From positions 1 to 64,000 of the forward strand of contig JAIETP010000007.1 in the NCBI GenBank assembly GCA_019744975.1: a stretch of DNA of 64,000 nucleotides. The letters run 5' to 3'. The translations under genes and the position numbers were made by a program. A model generated the notes under the pieces. It ran no database searches. It was not told the origin of the DNA and worked only from the letters and a program-made list of their open reading frames with translations. Position 1 is the first letter of the stretch. Each line of letters starts with the position of its first letter. Positions 36,464 to 44,026 of the stretch are shown piece by piece. This stretch comes from Burkholderiales bacterium (GTDB lineage Bacteria > Pseudomonadota > Gammaproteobacteria > Burkholderiales > SG8-41).

Positions 36464-36504
36464 AAGAATTATTCTCAATATCAAGTTTAATGAGAATCAT
36501 TGTT
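36464..36504 (-). promoter_or_regulatory. Two adjacent Fur boxes upstream of fbpA
   Basis: TTTAATGAGAATCATTGTT at 36486-36504 fits the 19-bp Fur consensus at about 14 positions. Read on the minus strand, the adjoining 36464-36482 gives GATATTGAGAATAATTCTT, another good fit. Such paired boxes allow stacked Fur dimers. The rest of the 280-bp gap (to 36672) holds no gene I would support. Confidence 0.78.
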
Positions 36505-36672
36505 GTCTACGGCGGCTACCCACGGCAGCCAAGGATTACAGGTTCGCACAAGCGACCAGTGCGGGTTTTGATCGGGAACAAAGGAAGGGCGGCAGGGAAC
36601 GAAAATCAGGGATCGGGAAGTGCGAGCCTGAAAAAATCAGGCGGGACCGGACGCAACCGGCCGGAGGGATAA

Positions 36673-37170
36673 TTAAATCGGCAGACGGCGGGCGCCGTTG
36701 TAGCGGTTCTGCCAGTAACGCTGGCTCATGTCGACGATTTCAACTGCGCCGCCGCGGCTGGGCGAATGCACGAAGCGTGATTCGCCGAGATAAATGCCGA
36801 CATGGGAAAACGGTTTGCGCAGCGTATTGAAAAACACCAGGTCGCCGGGCTGCAGTTCGGATTTGTCCACGGTGGCGCCGACGCGGCTGATTTCCTGTGC
36901 GGTGCCATTCAGCGCCTGGCCGGTGATCTGGGCGTAGACATAACGGATCAACCCGCTGCAATCAAAACCGGTGTCGGGTGAGGTGCCCCCCCATTTGTAA
37001 CGCACACCGATGAAACTGAGCGCCCGCAGCGCAAATTCCTGGGCCTGGCCCAGCACACCTTCGGCCGCGGCCGGCGTCGATTGGGTGAAGCTTGGCGGAC
37101 TACCCTCGTCCGCATAAGCGGGCAAGGGCAGCAGCGCCATTACGATGAGGAGTATCCGGAATCGTCGCAT
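36673..37170 (-). CDS. NlpC/P60-family cell-wall endopeptidase
   Basis: A 165-residue exported protein with a signal peptide (FRILLIVMALLPLPAYA). The C40 peptidase domain spans residues about 45-160: catalytic Cys in DTGFDCSGLIRYVY, His in FSHVGIYLG, and a downstream polar residue near FVHSPSRGG; LQPGDLVFF is a hallmark of the fold. It probably cleaves D-Glu-mDAP bonds in peptidoglycan. No lipobox or LysM domain is present. The frame is open to 37272, but the ATG at 37170 gives the normal signal peptide. It is divergent from a secretin-domain gene 117 bp away. Confidence 0.92.
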   Translation of the reverse strand: MRRFRILLIVMALLPLPAYADEGSPPSFTQSTPAAAEGVLGQAQEFALRALSFIGVRYKWGGTSPDTGFDCSGLIRYVYAQITGQALNGTAQEISRVGATVDKSELQPGDLVFFNTLRKPFSHVGIYLGESRFVHSPSRGGAVEIVDMSQRYWQNRYNGARRLPI

Positions 37171-37287
37171 GCGCGAACTGTAATCAATAACAATATGATT
37201 GTAAAGGAGAAATCGCCATTGCCTCGGGGCTGCGCCGCGGCTGCGGGGCGGGTAAACTGAAACATCTTGCAAATCGTTGAATCAATC

Positions 37288-38166
37288 ATGGCTAAAACAA
37301 TGATCCGCGCCTTGGGCCTGGCCATCGCCTTGCTGGTGACGCCGGCTACGGTCGCGCAGACCACGGTGGAAGTGTTGCCGCTGAAATACCGCAAAAGTGA
37401 GCAGGTGATCCCGGTGCTCCAGCAGCTACTCGGCCGCGATTCCAGCATCAGCGGTTTCCAGAACCAGCTGGTGATCCGCGCCACCCCTGCCGAACTGGCG
37501 CAACTCAAACGCGTTCTGGCCGACATCGACACCATGCCGAAGCGCCTGCTGATCACCGTGCGCCAGGATGCCGATCTCGACCGTGCCCGCCGCGAAGCCG
37601 AGCTCTCTGGGAGCATCGGCAACGACAACGCCCGCATCACCGTGCCCGGCAGCGGCTCACGCGAGGGCGGCAACGTGGTATTCCGTGACGGCGATGACCG
37701 TCTGCGCGGGCGCGTGGTCGATACACAGCGCTCCAGCAGCTCCAGCACCTCGCAGACGATCCAGGTGCTCGAAGGCAACAGCGCCTTCATCAATGTCGGT
37801 GAATCACGCCCGGTGCGCAGCCGCCAGGTGGTGCGCACGGTGATCAACGGACAGATTGTTGACCGTGTGGTGGAAGGCACCGAATACCGCAGCGCCAATA
37901 CCGGTTTCAGCGTGGTGCCGCGGGTGCAGGGCAATCTGGTCACGCTGGATATCGACCCGCAGCGCGAAGTGTTCGAGGAGGGGAGGCGCGGCGCCGTCAA
38001 CGTACAGCGCGTGGTGACCACGGTGTCCGGACGACTCGGTGAGTGGATGGACCTCGGCGGCGTCAACGAATCGCGCAGCGACAACCAGTCACAGCTACTT
38101 GGTCGCAGCAACACCGGCAGCAGCGAGCGGCGCGGGGTGCAGGTGAAGGTCGAAGAGCTGCACTGA
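37288..38166 (+). CDS. Periplasmic protein with secretin N-domain, no pore region
   Basis: A 292-residue protein with a signal peptide (IRALGLAIALLVTPATVAQ) and an N1-type secretin subdomain (residues about 25-90: VEVLPLKYRKSEQVIPVLQQ, FQNQLVIRATPAELAQLKRV, LADIDTMPKRLLITV). This is followed by a Ser-rich linker and a region with secretin-beta-like strands (QTIQVLEGNSAFINVGESRP, FSVVPRVQGNLVTLDIDPQ, LGEWMDLGGV). It is shorter than a type II/III secretin (usually over 500 residues) and lacks a recognisable full pore, so it may be a stand-alone accessory secretin-like protein. No secretion-system genes are nearby. The start is ATG at 37288. Confidence 0.75.
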   Translation: MAKTMIRALGLAIALLVTPATVAQTTVEVLPLKYRKSEQVIPVLQQLLGRDSSISGFQNQLVIRATPAELAQLKRVLADIDTMPKRLLITVRQDADLDRARREAELSGSIGNDNARITVPGSGSREGGNVVFRDGDDRLRGRVVDTQRSSSSSTSQTIQVLEGNSAFINVGESRPVRSRQVVRTVINGQIVDRVVEGTEYRSANTGFSVVPRVQGNLVTLDIDPQREVFEEGRRGAVNVQRVVTTVSGRLGEWMDLGGVNESRSDNQSQLLGRSNTGSSERRGVQVKVEELH

Positions 38167-38175
38167 CTGTTGTAG

Positions 38176-38784
38176 TCAGAAGGACGATCCCGGCTGTTTC
38201 AGAAACTCAATCTCTTCCGGTGTCGAAGCGCGGCCGAGGATGTGATTACGGTGCGGAAAACGCCCGAAACGGTGGATCACATCGCGGTGGCGCACCGCGT
38301 AATCGACATAGCCGGCGAAGGTTTTGCGGTCGGCTTCCGGCACGCCGGCGGCCAGCGCGGTGAACAGCGCGACGCAGCGTTCCTGCAATTCCTGAGACTC
38401 GGCGTGTTCCAGCGGCAGGTAAAAAAACACGCGTTCGATCGCGCGCAGGCTGCGGTCTGCGCCGCTGGAGATCCCTTTCATTGCCAGTTTGGCGGAGAGA
38501 GGGTCGTAAGCGAACGCGCGCGGCGTGTCGCGGTACATATTGCGCGGGAACTGGTCGAACAGCAGGATCAGCGCCAGTTGTCCGCGCGCATCCTGCGCCC
38601 AGTGGTCGAATTTTCCGGCAGCGGCGGTTTCCACCAGTTTGCCAAAACGGTCGCGGATGTCGGCATCGACCGCCGCGTTTTTCGACCACCACAGTTTCTG
38701 CTGTGCCTGCGCCGTGGCGGTATCGTCGCCGGCATTGCCGAACCAGAAATCAAGGACGGTGGCGGGGGTGATGGTATCCGGCAT
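38176..38784 (-). CDS. DUF924-family protein
   Basis: A 202-residue soluble, mostly helical protein matching DUF924: VLDFWFGNAG at the N-terminus, LWWSKNAAVDADIRDRFG, LALILLFDQFPRNMYRDTPRAFAYD, FFYLPLEHAESQELQERCV and HRFGRFPHRNHILGR. The family has a tetratricopeptide-like helical fold and no established function. The ATG at 38784 is used; the frame extends 18 codons further upstream. It is followed in the opposite direction by the secretin-like gene, nine bases away. Confidence 0.9.
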   Translation of the reverse strand: MPDTITPATVLDFWFGNAGDDTATAQAQQKLWWSKNAAVDADIRDRFGKLVETAAAGKFDHWAQDARGQLALILLFDQFPRNMYRDTPRAFAYDPLSAKLAMKGISSGADRSLRAIERVFFYLPLEHAESQELQERCVALFTALAAGVPEADRKTFAGYVDYAVRHRDVIHRFGRFPHRNHILGRASTPEEIEFLKQPGSSF

Positions 38785-38792
38785 GGTGGCTT

Positions 38793-39263
38793 TCAGCGGT
38801 ATTTGGCAGCGGTGATGAACTGGCCGAAGGTTTCGCACCAGACGATCACCGTGTTGTAGTTTGCGGGATTCACCGCCTCCGGCACCGGCACGATGAAATT
38901 GTCGAAGGTTTTTACATCGCCGACCCGTACCATGCCCGGCTTCAGACGCAGGAAATCAGCCTCGGTTTCGACGAATTCGGGCGACAGGTAGAGTTTGTAA
39001 TCCGGCCCCGGCGCGAGGCGGCCCATCAGCACGATGCTGCGACGGCTGATCGAGACTGTGCCTTCGCCCCAGTGCAGGAGGTCGCTGTCTTTGAGATCAC
39101 GGCGGAATTGTCCGGTGAACTCAGCGCTGACGGCCTGGGCTTTTACGTCGGTGGCCGTGGGAGCGGACGGGGCAATCAGGATCGGCAGCGCGTAAATGCC
39201 CGCGGCAAAGCCGATGGCCAGCGCGAGTAGATGTGTTGCGCCTGATACGACCAGTTTTTTCAT
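38793..39263 (-). CDS. DM13-domain membrane-anchored protein
   Basis: A 156-residue protein with an N-terminal membrane segment (residues about 8-30) and a DM13 domain: FTGQFRRDLKDSDLLHWGEGTVSI, LAPGPDYKLYLSPEFV, VGDVKTFDNFIVPVP and the terminal NTVIVWCETFGQFITAAKYR with the conserved Cys. DM13 domains are proposed to act in electron transfer or redox chemistry at the cell surface; that role is not proven. It lies nine bases upstream of the DUF924 gene on the same strand. Confidence 0.88.
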   Translation of the reverse strand: MKKLVVSGATHLLALAIGFAAGIYALPILIAPSAPTATDVKAQAVSAEFTGQFRRDLKDSDLLHWGEGTVSISRRSIVLMGRLAPGPDYKLYLSPEFVETEADFLRLKPGMVRVGDVKTFDNFIVPVPEAVNPANYNTVIVWCETFGQFITAAKYR

Positions 39264-39315
39264 CGGCGGATTTCCTTCCGGCAGATTTTTCGCCAGTATG
39301 TCAGGTCACTGCGGC

Positions 39316-39651
39316 TCATGTTGTATCGGGAGCGCGCAGCAGGCTTGCGGTAATGCCGAATGCCAGTGTCAGCAGCAAAACCTCAATGACCGACACCGCC
39401 ACTAGGGGAACCAGCATTCTGGCGTATCCCTCGCTGATCAGCGGGCGTGCCGTCACTTCCTCGGCTCCGACCAGCAGCAGGAAACACGCGATGTACGCCA
39501 GCGCCGGCAGCATCGAATAAGCGAAGAACAGCGCCGTTGCCCGGACTTTTCGCTGCGTGCCGCGGCGCACCTGAAGAATCTGGCGGGCGAACACGCCGAC
39601 CGGTATCAGCATGATCAGCCAGAAGAGTCCTGCCGCCAGTTGTTCATCCAT
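39316..39651 (-). CDS. Small inner-membrane protein of unknown function
   Basis: A 111-residue protein with three predicted membrane helices (LAAGLFWLIMLIPVGVFA, ALFFAYSMLPALAYIACFLLL, LVPLVAVSVIEVLLLTLAFGI) separated by short charged loops (QVRRGTQRKVRA). The ATG at 39651 begins MDEQLAAG; the open frame runs on to 39792 without membrane character. I do not recognise a family. The DM13 gene lies 52 bp downstream on the same strand, and the next gene upstream is divergent. Confidence 0.6.
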   Translation of the reverse strand: MDEQLAAGLFWLIMLIPVGVFARQILQVRRGTQRKVRATALFFAYSMLPALAYIACFLLLVGAEEVTARPLISEGYARMLVPLVAVSVIEVLLLTLAFGITASLLRAPDTT

Positions 39652-39806
39652 GTTGCGCCTTCCGGTGAATGCGGCGAAGGTCGGGTGCGGCCGCCCCGGG
39701 ATGATGCTTGCCGCATGCACCGCCAAGCATAAACCAGATTGCCATGGGCTTGACGCTGGCCCGGCATCTGGTGAGTATGCAAGCCCCGTCACCGGAGTAC
39801 TGTTCC

Positions 39807-40508
39807 ATGCTCATCAAGCGCGGTTTTGATTCCATCGTGGCCACCTGGCTTGCCGGTCTGGTGGTGTTTCTGCCGCTGGCGCTGACGCTGGGCGTGCTCG
39901 GCTGGCTGGTCGGGCTGCTTGACCATTACCTCGGGCCGGACAGCATGATCGGCGGTTTTTTTTCGACGCTGGGATACAAGATTGCCGGTGATTCCCCGGT
40001 GCCGTACCTGCTCGGCACACTGGTGCTGATGATCGCGATCTATCTGCTGGGGCTGGCGTTGCGGCTGGGTCTGAGGCGCCCGCTGGCACAGTTTCTCGAC
40101 GTCACGCTGCGGCGCGTCCCTCTGCTCGGCAGCCTGTACGATTTCACCAGTGGATTTGTCGGTCTGCTCGACAAGAAACAGGGCGGCATTGGCACGATGA
40201 GCGCGGTTTGGTGTTTTTTCGGCGGTGACGGTGTTGCGGTGCTGGCGCTGGCGCCGAGCGCTGAACCCGTGGAAATCGACGGTCGGCGTTATTTCGCGGT
40301 GCTGGTGCCGACCTCCCCGGTACCCATCGGCGGCGGGCTGGTGTACGTGCCGGTGGAATGGGTCAAGCCGGCCAACTTCGGCATTGAAAAGCTGACCGAG
40401 ATCTACGTGTCGATGGGGTTGACGCCGCCGCCGACCGAAACGGCACCGGGATCAGGCCGCATCATTGTCGATGCAGTGGACGGAGCGAAAGAAAAAGAAC
40501 AGAAGTAA
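39807..40508 (+). CDS. DUF502-family inner-membrane protein
   Basis: A 233-residue protein of the DUF502 family. Two membrane helices (residues about 12-38 and 64-90) are followed by the conserved cytoplasmic part: RRVPLLGSLYDFTSGFVGLL, FVLV-like VLVPTSPVPIGGGLVYVPVE, and FGIEKLTEIYVSMGLTPP. The function is not established; members are widespread and single-copy in beta-proteobacteria. The ATG at 39807 follows ACCGGAG; the open frame starts at 39708 in sequence that lies opposite the neighbouring gene's leader. Confidence 0.88.
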   Translation: MLIKRGFDSIVATWLAGLVVFLPLALTLGVLGWLVGLLDHYLGPDSMIGGFFSTLGYKIAGDSPVPYLLGTLVLMIAIYLLGLALRLGLRRPLAQFLDVTLRRVPLLGSLYDFTSGFVGLLDKKQGGIGTMSAVWCFFGGDGVAVLALAPSAEPVEIDGRRYFAVLVPTSPVPIGGGLVYVPVEWVKPANFGIEKLTEIYVSMGLTPPPTETAPGSGRIIVDAVDGAKEKEQK

Positions 40509-40536
40509 TTTTTGGCAGGCCCTAATCCAGCAGGCC

Positions 40537-41268
40537 CTAATCCGCAGTCAGCGTCATCAGGATATCGGCATACCAGGCACAGTTCAGCCCCAGCGCTTCG
40601 TCCTGATCCGTATCGCGCGTGCCGACATCGAGCCGCGCCGAGTGTACGCCGAGCAGCAGCCACGGCAGATGGTCGATCGGAGAGTCCTCTCCGGGCAGGC
40701 GCATCACCACCGGAGAGCCGCTGGTGCCGCGGTGGGTGCGCGCATCGGTGAGGAAATAACCCTTGCCCTGAAAGCGCAGCCCGAATGACGAGGCCACCGC
40801 CGCGCGGCGCGCCACCGGCATGTGGTGCAGCGTGTCGTGGAAACCCAGCGGAAAACCCACCACCAGCAGCCTGGTGCCGACCTCGATCCGGTCGTCCGCG
40901 CCGTACAAATGCTCCGGCGTGAAAGCGCGATACACCACGGTCTCCGGCAGCGCGGGGCGTTCGATTTCAATGACTGCGACGTCGATGCCGCCGGCAGTGT
41001 CCACGCCCTGACGCCACAGCCGGTTGCCGTTGCGGTACAGCGGAATCGAAAATCCGGTGGACTGCACCATGTTTTCGGAGTCGATATGCAGCTCGATTTC
41101 GATGCGGTCCGGCTGGTGCAGGCTTGGTTCGTCGAGCATCACATGCAGGCTGGTTACCAGGAACAGCCGCCCGTCGCGCTCGAAAAAAAAGCCGCTGGCG
41201 TTGGTCAGCTGCCGCTGCTGCTGGAAAGTGAGGATGCGGGTGGCGGTGAGGAGCAGGGATTCAATCAT
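40537..41268 (-). CDS. Trypsin-like serine peptidase (S1/HtrA-like protease domain only)
   Basis: A 243-residue protein with a chymotrypsin-fold triad: His in FLVTSLHVML, Asp in GGIDVAVIEIERP, Ser in THRGTSGSPVVMR. GFPLGFHDTLHHMPV supports the fold. There is no PDZ domain, no signal peptide and no membrane segment, so it appears to act in the cytoplasm, unlike HtrA/DegP. Its closest described relatives are cytoplasmic trypsin-like peptidases of unknown target. It is convergent with the DUF502 gene, whose stop is 28 bp away. Confidence 0.85.
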   Translation of the reverse strand: MIESLLLTATRILTFQQQRQLTNASGFFFERDGRLFLVTSLHVMLDEPSLHQPDRIEIELHIDSENMVQSTGFSIPLYRNGNRLWRQGVDTAGGIDVAVIEIERPALPETVVYRAFTPEHLYGADDRIEVGTRLLVVGFPLGFHDTLHHMPVARRAAVASSFGLRFQGKGYFLTDARTHRGTSGSPVVMRLPGEDSPIDHLPWLLLGVHSARLDVGTRDTDQDEALGLNCAWYADILMTLTAD

Positions 41269-41303
41269 TGCCGCTGCAGTTTAACGCAACAGCGCGGCGC
41301 GCC

Positions 41304-41819
41304 CTACTGCCTGCTGCTGTAGCCGAGTGCGAACCAGATCGCAACGCCGGCCAGTCCGGCGATAAAGCAGGCGAGATAGAGCGCGTCGATGCTGATCAAA
41401 CCGAGCAGCGCGTTATCCGCCGACCACGGTCGCAGCGGCAGCATGTCGGCGTGCATGATGCTGTCGAAAAACACATGACTGTAAGTGCCGATAAAGGCGC
41501 CGCTGGCCGCGGCCGGCCGCGTGACCGGTTCCGGCGAACGCAGCCAGTGCAGCTTGTGGTATTCGAGTTCACGGTTCCAGCGGCGCAGGATCCAGTTGCA
41601 CAAGGGCCGGGCCAGCAGGAACACCGCGATGCCGATCAGCGTCGCGCCGAGGATCGTATGTGTCCAACCGTGCAGCACAGTCCAGCCCTTGATGATGCCG
41701 ATAAGCGGTTCGATGTCCATCGCCACTTGCGCGATGCCGAACACCAGCACGCTGAAATGGCGGCCCCCGGCGGCCTTGATCACCAGCGCGGGACCCATGT
41801 GGAAGGGAGTGAAGGGCAT
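41304..41819 (-). CDS. DUF4184-like membrane protein
   Basis: A 171-residue protein with four predicted helices. MPFTPFHMGPALVIKAAGG at the start and DIEPLIG, LHGWTHTILG and FIGTYSHVFFDSIMHADM later form a pattern of conserved His and Asp residues near the membrane face, like DUF4184 and the YdjM-type putative metal-dependent hydrolases. Whether it is an active enzyme is not known. It lies between the trypsin-like gene and a matrixin-like gene, all on the minus strand with gaps of about 35-45 bp. Confidence 0.78.
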   Translation of the reverse strand: MPFTPFHMGPALVIKAAGGRHFSVLVFGIAQVAMDIEPLIGIIKGWTVLHGWTHTILGATLIGIAVFLLARPLCNWILRRWNRELEYHKLHWLRSPEPVTRPAAASGAFIGTYSHVFFDSIMHADMLPLRPWSADNALLGLISIDALYLACFIAGLAGVAIWFALGYSSRQ

Positions 41820-41862
41820 TGCGTCCGCGTGAGTTTAATGCAGGTTGCTGCACCATTGTTTC

Positions 41863-42576
41863 TTATTGCACCGTCGCCCCGTTGGGCAAGGCATAAAGCG
41901 CCTCGATCGTCTGCAGGTCCCGGTCCGACAATTCCGCCCGCGTGCTCGGCAGTATCTGCGGATACATGATGTCACGGGGCGAGTCGCTGTGGCCCAGGAG
42001 GCCGAGCGAATGCCCCATTTCATGGATGGTGACGGCCTTGATGTGTTCCAGGACGGCGTCGTTGATGCCCATCATGACCTGCGGCGGCAGCACGACGGCC
42101 ATGCCGTCGGTTTCGAGTTTCAGGCGTTTGCCGTCGATTTTCCAGCCGACGCGGGCCTGGCCGGCGGCGTGGTTGTTCATGCCCTGGGTCCAGACCACGC
42201 GGATATCCCAGAAGCGCAGCGTGAAGTCGCCACTGTCGATGATCAGTGGAAAGGGTTTGCGGTCCCAGGCCTTGATGCCTTCGACGACGGCATCGCGCAC
42301 CCGCCGGTCGGCATCGCCGCTGAGGTATTCCGTTGGAGGCACGCGGATGCGCAGCCTGCCCTTGTCGAGTCCCCAGCGCACAACCTGGGAGCCCTGCATC
42401 GCCGCGCAGAGATAGCCGGAGCCGCGGCAGACTTCGCGCGCATCCAGCGTCACACCGACACCTTCCTCGATTTCAGGCGGCGGGCAGGCGAGTGCACCGC
42501 TGGTGCCGCAACCGCTGCGGAAGCCGAACCAGTAGATAGCGAAGAAGAATGCGCCCCAGCAGATCGTGCGGACCAT
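41863..42576 (-). CDS. Matrixin-like zinc metalloprotease, membrane anchored or secreted
   Basis: A 237-residue protein. An N-terminal hydrophobic segment (VRTICWGAFFFAIYWFGF) serves as signal anchor. The catalytic zinc motif is TIHEMGHSLGLLGHSDSPRD, that is H-E-x-x-H-x-x-G-x-x-H followed by Asp, then the Met-turn in DIMYP: this is the metzincin/matrixin pattern (M10/M57-like). The region before it contains the beta strands RIRVPPTEYL and FTLRFWDIRVVW typical of such domains. The substrate is unknown. No pro-domain cysteine switch is evident. Confidence 0.88.
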   Translation of the reverse strand: MVRTICWGAFFFAIYWFGFRSGCGTSGALACPPPEIEEGVGVTLDAREVCRGSGYLCAAMQGSQVVRWGLDKGRLRIRVPPTEYLSGDADRRVRDAVVEGIKAWDRKPFPLIIDSGDFTLRFWDIRVVWTQGMNNHAAGQARVGWKIDGKRLKLETDGMAVVLPPQVMMGINDAVLEHIKAVTIHEMGHSLGLLGHSDSPRDIMYPQILPSTRAELSDRDLQTIEALYALPNGATVQ

Positions 42577-42617
42577 GGCGCTATACCGTGCCTGACTGCC
42601 GGACGAGTGTCATGTGT

Positions 42618-43448
42618 TTACGGCATTTTCCAGCCCAGCCACTCGCAGATCCCGCGCCCCAGCACCCATTCCTTGTCGGAGGCGCTGAGCCAGGAGGCCT
42701 CCTGCCACATGGTGACATGTTCGCGGTATGGCACCGGCGAACGTGACCAGTCGCTGCCCCAGAACAAGCGTTTCGGGCCGAAGGCCTCAAAGGCGCGTTT
42801 GGCATAGGTCTGCGCTTTTTTGAACGGATACGGTTCGGCGATGTAGGAGGGCAGCGCGCTGGCCTTGACCGCGACGTTGGGGCGTTTGGCGATGGGCAGC
42901 AGCTTGTCGAAATCGCGGAAGGTTTCGTCTTCCGGCTTGCCGCTGCTGAGGGCCATATGATCCATGATGATGCTGAGGCCCGGATATTTTGCCGCCACGT
43001 CGTCAATGGCATGCACAAAGTTCTGCGGCACCAGCACCATCAGCTTGATGCCGAGTTTTTCAGCCTCGGCCCACACCCAGTCGAACTTTCCTTCGACCAG
43101 CGGTTGTTGCAGCACGGGGATGTGGAATGCAAAACGCATGCCGAGCATGCCGGGTTGATTGAGCCAGGTCTTGATCGTTGATTTGGCATCCGGCGCCTCC
43201 GGATTGAAGCGGCCCATGATCGCAAAGCGGTTCGGGTGTGCCTTCACTGCGGCGATGGCGAGGTCATTGCGGTCACCTTCCCAGGACGGCGGCACGATCA
43301 CCACGCGATCAACACCGGCTTCGTCCATGTCCTTGAGCAATTGCTCGTGGCCGAGCGGGATTTCGCGCTGGGCATGCGCGCGCGCCGGCCAGGGCCGCTC
43401 GGCTGTGTTGGCGCCCCAGATGTGTACTTGTGAATCAGCGATCAGCAT
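42618..43448 (-). CDS. Amidohydrolase-2 family protein
   Basis: A 276-residue TIM-barrel hydrolase: MLIADSQVHIWG at the first strand (Q-x-H in place of the usual H-x-H), GVDRVVIVPPSWEGDRN, LGMRFAFHIP, LSIIMDHMAL and LFWGSDWSRSP with the catalytic Asp. The replacement of the first metal His by Gln is shared with some members acting with one metal ion or as decarboxylases. The reaction is not predictable. Not in an operon with the other amidohydrolase at 11542, and the two differ clearly in sequence. Confidence 0.85.
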   Translation of the reverse strand: MLIADSQVHIWGANTAERPWPARAHAQREIPLGHEQLLKDMDEAGVDRVVIVPPSWEGDRNDLAIAAVKAHPNRFAIMGRFNPEAPDAKSTIKTWLNQPGMLGMRFAFHIPVLQQPLVEGKFDWVWAEAEKLGIKLMVLVPQNFVHAIDDVAAKYPGLSIIMDHMALSSGKPEDETFRDFDKLLPIAKRPNVAVKASALPSYIAEPYPFKKAQTYAKRAFEAFGPKRLFWGSDWSRSPVPYREHVTMWQEASWLSASDKEWVLGRGICEWLGWKMP

Positions 43449-43480
43449 TAAATCCTCCGGTTACGGGTTTGCACGATTTG

Positions 43481-43783
43481 TTATTGGGTGGCGAGTTCAG
43501 TCCAGGGCTTGATCTTTGCCAGCTTGCGGCCCAGGGTGCGTTCCGCCACTTCCGTGTCATAAGCGGCTTGTGCGCGCAGCCAGTAGCCGTTCGACAGACC
43601 AAAAAACCGGCACAGGCGCAGATCGGTATCGGCAGTCACGGTGCGCCGGCCGGCGACGATTTCACCGATGCGCTGCGCCGGGACGTCGATTTCCTTGGCG
43701 AGGCGGTACTGGGTGATGCCCATCGGTTTCAGGAACTCTTCCAGCAGGAGTTCTCCGGGATTTACGGGTTTTAGTTTGCGCAT
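43481..43783 (-). CDS. HigA-family antitoxin-like XRE protein, without an intact toxin
   Basis: A 100-residue protein of the HigA/VapI type: VNPGELLLEEFLKPMGITQY, RLAKEIDVPAQRIGEIVAGR (HTH), TADTDLRLCRFFGLSNGYWL and the tail YDTEVAERTLGRKLAKIKPW. HigA usually follows higB. Here the 243 bp upstream (43784-44026) contain no intact HigB-like frame, only a short stretch (RINVQ on the minus strand near 43870) that faintly recalls HigB's RINDQ. It may be an orphan antitoxin or a co-opted regulator. Confidence 0.82.
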   Translation of the reverse strand: MRKLKPVNPGELLLEEFLKPMGITQYRLAKEIDVPAQRIGEIVAGRRTVTADTDLRLCRFFGLSNGYWLRAQAAYDTEVAERTLGRKLAKIKPWTELATQ

Positions 43784-44026
43784 AGAGGCGATTTCAGAGC
43801 TGGTTCACTATTTAAACATTCTCAATTTGATGCTTGATTGTACGACTTGATTACTATTGCGCCTTAATCTGAACATTGATTCGATTGTCGTTGCCGGTTT
43901 TTATTTGGAATGGCTGACGCGACCAGCAAAGTCATTCAGAATCGTTACCTCACTGCGTTCTGATGGCCGGCAAGCTGCTGCGCAGGCGACGGGCAATTAT
44001 AAATATATGATTTTAAAGGATAATTT

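Noticed and set aside
36490-36672. 60-codon plus-strand frame upstream of the NlpC/P60 gene end
   Set aside because: Starts inside a Fur box, low-complexity Gly/Arg/Lys composition, no family and no ribosome-binding site.
41845-42807. Plus-strand frame opposite the matrixin-like gene
   Set aside because: The minus strand carries the full HExxHxxGxxH motif; the plus frame has none.
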